From Euryarchaeota archaeon UBA82 (GTDB lineage Archaea; Thermoplasmatota; Poseidoniia; Poseidoniales; Poseidoniaceae), in the NCBI GenBank assembly GCA_002496635.1, contig DAKQ01000138.1, positions 10,057-22,361 of the forward strand: DNA of 12,305 bases, given 5' to 3'. Of this stretch, positions 7,090 through 12,305 are shown piece after piece. Each line of letters opens with the position of its first letter. Positions within the stretch are counted from its first letter, which is position 1. Under the pieces are notes generated by a model. That model did not search any database, was not told the DNA's origin, and saw only the letters and a list, made by a program, of their open reading frames with translations. The position numbers were made by a program, and so were the translations under genes.

Positions 7090-8010
7090 ATGGGCGGTGA
7101 AGAAAACGAGGCATCAGACCCCAATCATAACGCCTTACCGTTCAGACTATCCGATATTGAGATTCAACCAAAATTCTTTGATTTCCACCCAATGATATCC
7201 ACTGTTCGAAAAGAAATTATGTTCCAGTGGAAGTTGATTCGCCATGAATGGAATAAACAACATCTGATCACAATAACTGCAGGTGTACTTGCAATTATTC
7301 TTGGAACATTCAATAGTGAAATAATAAATGGTGGTGACGCCCAATTGTCTGGCCTAGAGGGTTTGCAACAATCCGGAGCGACAGCATATTTCCAGATGAT
7401 TTTATCCATTGTTTGTTGGGGCTGGTTCCTCTACCAATTGCTTCGTTTGTTCCCTATTATGAGAACCCATAGCGTTACGTTGATGTTGATATGGGGTGGA
7501 TTCGGTTTATCTCAAATTTTGTTCCACGTTGAAAATAAATTATTTCCGTTCGAATTTGAGTTATCGGAGATGATGGGAGGATTACTTGTTTCATTAGTGT
7601 GCATCTTTTTCCTCTATTTCTTCATTAAAGCGGTCACTGAAACCAGAGATCTCCATGTAGAGACAAATCATTTGCATGAAGACGTCCGTGTAATGGAAAC
7701 TGAAATGGCAGAACACTCACTCAAAGCATGGGCGGGCATTTGTCTTACATGGTGTGGATTAGCGATAGTAAGTTCATGGAGTGGAGCGCACTTTGTGGCT
7801 GAAAGAATGTCCGAACAGACGATTCTCATTGCTGTATACTTCATTCTCTCAGTTGCCTGTATACCGCTGCTTATGTGGACCATTTGGTTCCCTCAAAGGA
7901 TGTTAGGTACAGAAACTCTTGTTCGAACAAAAGCCGCTGTCTCTGCAGAAGAGGACCTTCGAAGTAAAGTCATGATGGCAGAAGTGGCCCCAGATGAAGA
8001 AGCTTGGTGA
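7090..8010 (+). CDS. Six-helix integral membrane protein of unknown function
   Basis: This is a 306-residue protein with no family I recognise. A polar N-terminus of about 57 residues is followed by six hydrophobic segments at about 58-75, 97-119, 127-146, 161-182, 213-234 and 244-267. A charged, His/Glu-rich segment (about 184-211, including ETRDLHVETNHLHED) separates helices 4 and 5. The C-terminal 35 residues are polar and acidic. A TTG at 7084 is in frame, but the ATG at 7090 is preferred as the stronger codon and adds only two fewer residues. The gene is the first of a tight three-gene plus-strand cluster: its TGA shares a base with the next ATG (TGATG). That arrangement suggests translational coupling with the SufS-like enzyme. 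Function is unknown; the acidic/His loop could be a ligand- or metal-sensing region, but that is speculation. Confidence 0.8.
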   Translation: MGGEENEASDPNHNALPFRLSDIEIQPKFFDFHPMISTVRKEIMFQWKLIRHEWNKQHLITITAGVLAIILGTFNSEIINGGDAQLSGLEGLQQSGATAYFQMILSIVCWGWFLYQLLRLFPIMRTHSVTLMLIWGGFGLSQILFHVENKLFPFEFELSEMMGGLLVSLVCIFFLYFFIKAVTETRDLHVETNHLHEDVRVMETEMAEHSLKAWAGICLTWCGLAIVSSWSGAHFVAERMSEQTILIAVYFILSVACIPLLMWTIWFPQRMLGTETLVRTKAAVSAEEDLRSKVMMAEVAPDEEAW

Positions 8011-9227
8011 TGTTAATGAAGCAATTCCGTAAAGATTTTCCAGCACTAATGCGAGAGGATCCAGTAGCATACTTGGACAATGCTTGTGTGACACTAAAAC
8101 CTCAATCAGTAATTGATGCAATACAAGATTACTACATCAATTCACCTGGTTGCGGTGGCCGGTCGGTTCACAGATATGGGACTCATGTCTCCAAAACTAT
8201 TTCACAATCGAGAAAGATGCTCTCTGACTTTTTCTCATCACCCTCAGTAAATGAAATCGTTTTTACACGAAATGCAACTCACAGCCTTAACCAAATTGCA
8301 AAAGGTCTCGAATGGAATAAAGGAGATGTTGTCCTAACAACAGACCGAGAACATAATTCCAACCTTGTCCCATGGCTTCAACTTGAACAAGAGCAAGGTA
8401 TTGATCACAGAGTTGTACGTTCAAACCATGACAATACGTTTAATTTAGAATCATTTGAAGAAGCGTGCGCTAACGCTGGATCTAAACTCAAAATGGTATC
8501 AATGAGCCACGTAGGGAACCTCGATGGTGTTGAAATTCCTGTGAAAGACATAACCAAAATCGCAAAGGATTACGGTGCACTTGTATCCATAGACGGCGCA
8601 CAATCTGCTCCACATATGAGTGTCGATGTCCAAGACTTGGGCATTGATTTCTACTCATTTTCAATACACAAAATGCTCGGACCATCTGGGATGGGTGGGC
8701 TATGGGGTAAAACCGAACTACTTGAAAAAATGAGAACGATTCAATCAGGTGGTCAGACTGTTAAGACTTCAACATATGAATCATTAGAATGGGCTAAACC
8801 TCCTTCGAAGTTTGAAGGTGGATTAGGTCACTTTGCGGGCATGATGGCAACAGGAGCTGCTATTGAATACCTAACTAATTTGGACATGAATGATGTCCAT
8901 TCACATGAACAATCACTGAACAGAATCATGTCTGAAGGTGTCAAGGATTTACCAGGAGTCTCCATTATTGGCCCTGAAGATGCTTCCAAGCGGGGCGGCA
9001 TCTGTTCATTATTACTGGATGATAAATTGCCTTCCCACGACATAGCTCTCCTACTCGATGAAGTCTCTGGAGTTATGGTTCGTTCTGGACAGCATTGTGT
9101 CCATTCATGGTTTAATGATAAAGGATACAATGGCTCATTAAGGGCCTCAGCTTACTTCTACAACACGGAAGAAGATGTTCGCAGATTTGTTGATACATTC
9201 TCCGAAGCAATACATGCGTTTAGTTGA
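8010..9227 (+). CDS. SufS-like cysteine desulfurase (PLP-dependent, class V aminotransferase fold)
   Basis: This is a 405-residue fold-type I PLP enzyme. Motifs in order are YLDNACVTLKP (21-31, the SufS 'YLDNA' start), TDREHNSNLVPW with H115 stacking on PLP, SIDGAQSAPH (D195, Q198), FSIHKMLGPSG with Schiff-base lysine K221, and RSGQHCVHSW with the catalytic cysteine C363. The HK pair and the RxGxHC loop place it with group II (SufS/CsdA) desulfurases, which remove sulfur from cysteine as a persulfide for Fe-S clusters or tRNA thiolation. Selenocysteine lyase is a related alternative. It departs from bacterial SufS in GCGGRSVHRYG (48-58) and in Val-His-Ser-Trp after C363. ATG 8010 overlaps the previous stop by one base; ATG 8016 and TTG 8004 are alternatives. 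No SufE, SufBCD or scaffold gene lies nearby. Confidence 0.85.
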   Translation: MLMKQFRKDFPALMREDPVAYLDNACVTLKPQSVIDAIQDYYINSPGCGGRSVHRYGTHVSKTISQSRKMLSDFFSSPSVNEIVFTRNATHSLNQIAKGLEWNKGDVVLTTDREHNSNLVPWLQLEQEQGIDHRVVRSNHDNTFNLESFEEACANAGSKLKMVSMSHVGNLDGVEIPVKDITKIAKDYGALVSIDGAQSAPHMSVDVQDLGIDFYSFSIHKMLGPSGMGGLWGKTELLEKMRTIQSGGQTVKTSTYESLEWAKPPSKFEGGLGHFAGMMATGAAIEYLTNLDMNDVHSHEQSLNRIMSEGVKDLPGVSIIGPEDASKRGGICSLLLDDKLPSHDIALLLDEVSGVMVRSGQHCVHSWFNDKGYNGSLRASAYFYNTEEDVRRFVDTFSEAIHAFS

Positions 9228-9232
9228 GGAAG
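9226..9232 (+). promoter_or_regulatory. Ribosome-binding site for the membrane-anchored protease gene
   Basis: GAGGAAG overlaps the stop codon of the SufS-like gene and ends four bases before the ATG at 9237. It supports that start and translation from a shared mRNA. Confidence 0.55.
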
Positions 9233-9236
9233 AAAT

Positions 9237-10367
9237 ATGGATGATTTAATTCCAGAAATTCATTCAGGGGAGGTTCTCAATCCTCGATTAGAAAAAGATC
9301 TGATTATTGTTCGAAAAATTGTCAGTGTAGCAACTGGGATTATGCTCGTCCTTATTGCAGGATTTCTTTACAGTGTATTGGTAGGAGACGGATTGAGTTT
9401 TATCAAGCCGAAAGATGCGCTTATTGAATCAGAAGATGCATACCAAAGCCTCATTGGAATGCCTTCTGGCCTTACTGGGAAAGGCGTCAAAGTTTGTATC
9501 GTTGACACCGGTATTGAATTGGACCATCCCGATCTTAAAGGATATGATTTGAAAGGCTGGACGGACATTGTTCAAGGGAAAACAAACCCGTATGATGACA
9601 ATGGACATGGTACGAATATGGCAGGAATTCTCATTGCTGATGGTTGGCTTGATGGCATAGCCAAGGATGTCGACCTATACGTTGCAAAAGTAATGCAAGA
9701 GAATGGTTCAGGGTATGAAGAAGATGTTGCAGCTGGAATTGATTGGTGTATAAATTCAAACACGAATATCATCTCATTATCCCTTGGTGGTGCCCCTGAC
9801 ATACTGCCATTCATAGATTCAGGTGGAAGGACAATTGAGGATGCAGTTGCCGATGCAACTACACGAGGAATCTTTGTTGTTGCCGCAGCTGGAAACGATG
9901 GTGGGGAAGAAGATGATGGTGATGTAGCATCCCCTGGTGGTGAACGACGCGTCATATGCGTCGGCGGAGTAACTGAATCAGGGGGTCATTGGGCAAAATC
10001 TTCGGAAGGAAATAATGGAGGTAGCCTATTTCCATTCCAGTTGCCGAGAAATGATCCTGATAAGAAACCTGAAGTTGTAGCCCCTGCAAAGGATGTTCCC
10101 GTTCTCAATAACAAAGGAACATGGTCATCATCAAGTGGAACAAGTGCAGCAACTGTATTCGTCACAGGGGCTATTGCCCTATTACTCGAACAAAATCCTG
10201 AACTTGCAAGTAACGGGACATCAAGTGATGTTTCAACCATCGACCAAGTTAAGGATTGGTTAATGCAGACAGTAACTCCTCAAGATGGACAATCTGGCCA
10301 CGATAATAATTATGGATATGGCTTACTCGACATACAAACACTTCTTGACAAGGCAAATGAAGCTTAA
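9237..10367 (+). CDS. Membrane-anchored subtilisin-family (S8) serine protease
   Basis: This is a 376-residue protein. A basic/acidic N-terminus (1-26) is followed by one transmembrane helix (about 27-50, IVSVATGIMLVLIAGFLYSV). The S8 catalytic domain then runs to the end and probably faces outside. The triad is visible: D90 in CIVDTGIELDHPDL, H124 in DNGHGTNMAG and S303 in SSSSGTSAAT, with the oxyanion Asn N220 in AAAGNDGG. The Ser loop reads GTSAATVFVTG, whereas most S8 enzymes have GTSxAxPxxxG; the proline is replaced by valine. Only about 30 residues separate the membrane helix from the domain, so there is no room for a standard I9 propeptide. This suggests a processing protease active without that maturation step. 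The gene follows the SufS-like gene by 9 bp with a good ribosome-binding site. Its TAA abuts the stop of the methyltransferase gene. Confidence 0.92.
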   Translation: MDDLIPEIHSGEVLNPRLEKDLIIVRKIVSVATGIMLVLIAGFLYSVLVGDGLSFIKPKDALIESEDAYQSLIGMPSGLTGKGVKVCIVDTGIELDHPDLKGYDLKGWTDIVQGKTNPYDDNGHGTNMAGILIADGWLDGIAKDVDLYVAKVMQENGSGYEEDVAAGIDWCINSNTNIISLSLGGAPDILPFIDSGGRTIEDAVADATTRGIFVVAAAGNDGGEEDDGDVASPGGERRVICVGGVTESGGHWAKSSEGNNGGSLFPFQLPRNDPDKKPEVVAPAKDVPVLNNKGTWSSSSGTSAATVFVTGAIALLLEQNPELASNGTSSDVSTIDQVKDWLMQTVTPQDGQSGHDNNYGYGLLDIQTLLDKANEA

Positions 10368-11084
10368 TTAGCGTTTGAAAAAAGCGACGAGAGTTCCTTC
10401 AAACAACGGAACAAATGCCATGTGATGTGTTGAGTTTGATGATTCAATCAATTTTATCCAATCATTGAATCCATCCACTTGAGCTTGTTCATTTTCATCA
10501 AGTTCATCGTAATCACCTGTTGGTGTAGGCGGTTCGACAGTAAATAGAACGCCATTTTGTGTAAGAAGAGAAAGTGATTCAGAAATTGTTGAAGCAAGAT
10601 TTTCTAGTTGATCATCCACGATGATTGCATCGTAAGATAAGTCGAGTCGCTTTTCCCCTGTACCAACACCTGATTTCATTGTCATTGACCAGGCTTTAGC
10701 TTCGGCTAGAAGTGTTGAAAACTCTCCCACCAAGATATTGGACCATGGTGCTGCTTCGTAGCGAGATTGTAATCGGAACAAGATCACTCCAAATTTCGCC
10801 CCTTGTTCGACCATATCGTATTTTTTAGGTTTCTGAGTAGTAAACAAATCATACAACCATGCAGAACGATGTCCAATACTGGCGCCAATTTCTAAAACAG
10901 ATGTAGGCGACAATCGCCCAATTGCATCCCTTAAGCGTCTTAGAACTGAAATAGACCATGTATGAAGTCCCATGTGTTCTAATTGTGTTGCAATGTTTGC
11001 AGCAATTTCTGGTTCATTTCGGGATCTTTGATCGTCTGCAACGAGAAGCGCAGGAAGTACGTCATCTCTCTTCACTTCGCTCAT
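10368..11084 (-). CDS. Class I SAM-dependent methyltransferase, O-methyltransferase-like
   Basis: This 238-residue Rossmann-fold protein has motif I VLEIGASIG at 63-71, the SAM-binding glycine-rich loop. An acidic residue ends strand 2 (YDMVEQG, about 89-95), and a motif IV-like YDAIIVDD sits at 151-158. The pattern, with an N-terminal helical segment and 'IVDD' after strand 4, resembles the small O-methyltransferase (COMT-like) group, but the substrate is not evident. The frame stays open upstream to ATG 11171, which would overlap the start of the zinc-ribbon gene. ATG 11084 (MSEVKRDD) is preferred because the extra 29 residues are compositionally unlike the rest and it leaves a normal divergent promoter gap of 85 bp. 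That gap contains only a weak AT-rich stretch (about 11103-11116), so its promoter is not assigned. Confidence 0.75.
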   Translation of the reverse strand: MSEVKRDDVLPALLVADDQRSRNEPEIAANIATQLEHMGLHTWSISVLRRLRDAIGRLSPTSVLEIGASIGHRSAWLYDLFTTQKPKKYDMVEQGAKFGVILFRLQSRYEAAPWSNILVGEFSTLLAEAKAWSMTMKSGVGTGEKRLDLSYDAIIVDDQLENLASTISESLSLLTQNGVLFTVEPPTPTGDYDELDENEQAQVDGFNDWIKLIESSNSTHHMAFVPLFEGTLVAFFKR

Positions 11085-11169
11085 TGGTTGACGCTGCCTA
11101 CATTTTGATTTGAAGTCTGTGTTCTGGTCAGATGCGGTGCCTTCAAAGGTGTTATCCATCGAGGGTTGC

Positions 11170-11952
11170 ATGAGACCGATGGAAGACCATGATGAAGAGG
11201 AGGACTTTTTCGAAGAAGAAGAAGTGCTCGAAAACGCAGTACTTTGTCCGACATGCGACGATGTTACTGGTCATGATATTCTCCGTGAAAGAGAAATGGG
11301 GAGAGGGAAAGATTTCCTCCTGCGATGCAATGAATGTTCATCGGTTCATGAGTTACAATTCCGACCACCTCCACTGAAGAGAGTCCCTTTCATGCTAACA
11401 GATGGTCCAGATTCATACATGGCAACAATCGATTTAGATTCCGATGAATGGCTTGACCTTGGAGATGTCTTTGAGCATGATGATATGGCTTGGAGAATCA
11501 CACGCCTCGAATCGGAGGAAGGTACATCGGATGGAATGGAAGCAACAAAGATCATTCGAGCAGTTGCTCTACGGCAAGACATGTTGCGAGTTAAAATCAC
11601 AAAGACACGAGGTGAATTTTCGACACCTGATGTACTTATTGTGGATCAGGGAACTACTTTCAAAGCAAGTACGCTTATCGATATAGGACCTCAAACATGG
11701 AGGATACGTGCGATTCATACTGGTGAAGGAAGAACACTTCGTGGGACTGTAGATGCTTCAAAAATCAAGAGAATGTATCTCCACGAGCCTCCGAGACCAG
11801 AACGCTTTGCTCCAAAAACACCGCGGGAACGTCGTCAAGCATGGAAAGAAGGAAAACTGGGATTCAATCCAAATCCGATTCTACCAAAAGAATACATCAA
11901 AAAACGAGTCAAACCTACAAATCGCAGAGACAAGAAGCGACGAAGAAAGTGA
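11170..11952 (+). CDS. HVO_0476-type archaeal zinc-ribbon protein
   Basis: This is a 260-residue protein. After an acidic N-terminus (HDEEEDFFEEEE) it has a CPTC...CNEC zinc ribbon (C26, C29, C53, C56), with 'LRCNECSSVHELQ' like the 'RCxxCGxVH' of the HVO_0476 family. Two beta-rich repeats follow, each with a 'G(D/x)xF..x(D)W.I' flavour: about 85-112 (LDLGDVFEHDDMAWRI) and 155-182 (TTFKASTLIDIGPQTWRIR). A strongly basic C-terminus (KKRVKPTNRRDKKRRRK, 244-260) is typical of nucleic-acid or ribosome contact. The molecular role of the family is unknown; binding of RNA or a ribonucleoprotein is an inference. The start at ATG 11170 is favoured by GAGGG four bases upstream; ATG 11179 is close behind. 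Its TGA abuts the stop of the proline dehydrogenase gene. Confidence 0.85.
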   Translation: MRPMEDHDEEEDFFEEEEVLENAVLCPTCDDVTGHDILREREMGRGKDFLLRCNECSSVHELQFRPPPLKRVPFMLTDGPDSYMATIDLDSDEWLDLGDVFEHDDMAWRITRLESEEGTSDGMEATKIIRAVALRQDMLRVKITKTRGEFSTPDVLIVDQGTTFKASTLIDIGPQTWRIRAIHTGEGRTLRGTVDASKIKRMYLHEPPRPERFAPKTPRERRQAWKEGKLGFNPNPILPKEYIKKRVKPTNRRDKKRRRK

Positions 11953-12305
11953 TCAAGGCCTATTTGACCAAGGCATCAGAAACGCTTTCGCAATTTGAAG
12001 ACCTATTGTCGGGTTTTCTTGTAATCGACGAATACTGTATTCATACCATTTTTCGCCATAAGGAATGTACACTCTTGTCCTGTGTCCTTGTTTAGCTAAC
12101 TTTCTGCGTAGCGGTCCACATACACCAAGAAGCATTTGGAACTCATAGCCTGGGCCTTTTCCTTTCCTATTGCCACCTGCATTGGGACGAGGATCTACCT
12201 GTTCAGGACCCATATTGAGTTCTTTGAGTATTTGTAGTGAGTAATCTACTACAGGTTGATCATGTGAGGCAATCCCTACATATGCACCCTTAACTAGCGC
12301 TTCTT
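11953..12305 (-). CDS. Proline dehydrogenase, C-terminal part (runs off window)
   Basis: The minus frame is open from the right edge to a TGA at 11953-11955, giving 116 residues of the C-terminus. It begins LVKGAYVGIASHD, matching the proline dehydrogenase 'VKGAY' and 'IATHD' strands. After an insert comes YEFQMLLGV, the 'FEFQMLYG' segment, then TRVYIPYGEKWYEYSIRRLQEN. The last carries the conserved Tyr and paired Arg (YSIRR) that bind the proline carboxylate in the FAD-containing barrel. The enzyme oxidises proline to pyrroline-5-carboxylate and passes electrons to quinone. Between SHD and EFQML there are about 39 residues; about 22-25 are usual, so a Gly/Lys-rich insert of about 15 is present (PNAGGNRKGKGPG). 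The internal ATG at 12213 is not the true start. The gene ends abutting the zinc-ribbon gene. Confidence 0.9.
   Translation of the reverse strand, partial: EALVKGAYVGIASHDQPVVDYSLQILKELNMGPEQVDPRPNAGGNRKGKGPGYEFQMLLGVCGPLRRKLAKQGHRTRVYIPYGEKWYEYSIRRLQENPTIGLQIAKAFLMPWSNRP

Noticed and set aside
7084..7092. TTG start at 7084 for the membrane protein
   Set aside because: The in-frame ATG six bases later is the simpler start; the difference is only two residues.
11841..12095. Plus-strand frames across the zinc-ribbon/proline dehydrogenase junction
   Set aside because: They cross between two well-supported convergent genes and have no recognisable content.
1..12305. CRISPR array, insertion sequence, attachment site, toxin-antitoxin or defence island
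   Set aside because: No regularly spaced repeats, terminal inverted repeats, transposase, integrase or nuclease motifs were seen on either strand by eye.

Overview
The window looks like a piece of an archaeal chromosome, most likely a euryarchaeal lineage of the Thermoplasmatota / marine group II (Poseidoniales) kind. The archaeal signs are an alanyl-tRNA synthetase of the archaeal architecture, an RtcB RNA ligase, a HVO_0476-type zinc-ribbon protein known from archaea, and two tRNA genes that each have a TATA-like box about 30 bp upstream and an encoded CCA. The exact lineage is inferred from overall resemblance, not from a database search. The DNA is AT-leaning and very gene-dense, and no segment stands out as horizontally acquired. 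I see no insertion sequence, CRISPR array, prophage or recognisable defence system.

Layout. Positions 1-515 (minus) hold the start of a secreted protein, probably a subtilase with its propeptide; it runs off the left edge. Next are an ETHE1-like metallo-beta-lactamase-fold hydrolase (566-1303, minus) and, head-to-head with it, a Nudix hydrolase with an unrecognised N-terminal half (1350-2078, plus). Alanyl-tRNA synthetase (2069-4918, minus) is tail-to-tail with the Nudix gene and head-to-head with rtcB (5022-6497, plus). A 71-residue coiled-coil ORF (6498-6713, minus) follows. Then come tRNA-Thr(GGU) and tRNA-Ser(GGA), both minus and each with its own TATA-like box.

On the right, three plus-strand genes are packed as an operon: a six-helix membrane protein of unknown function (7090-8010), a SufS-like cysteine desulfurase (8010-9227, sharing one base with the gene before) and a membrane-anchored subtilisin-family protease (9237-10367). 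A class I methyltransferase (10368-11084, minus) is head-to-head with the zinc-ribbon gene (11170-11952, plus). The C-terminal end of a proline dehydrogenase (11953-12305, minus) runs off the right edge.

Functionally the middle is translation and RNA metabolism (AlaRS, RtcB, tRNA-Ser, tRNA-Thr), flanked by redox, sulfur and amino-acid enzymes and two putative exported or surface proteases. Strand switches are frequent. All four convergent gene pairs abut stop-to-stop or overlap, which is a marked sign of genome compaction. The most system-like unit is the membrane protein / SufS-like / membrane-protease operon. Its joint function cannot be read from sequence alone.
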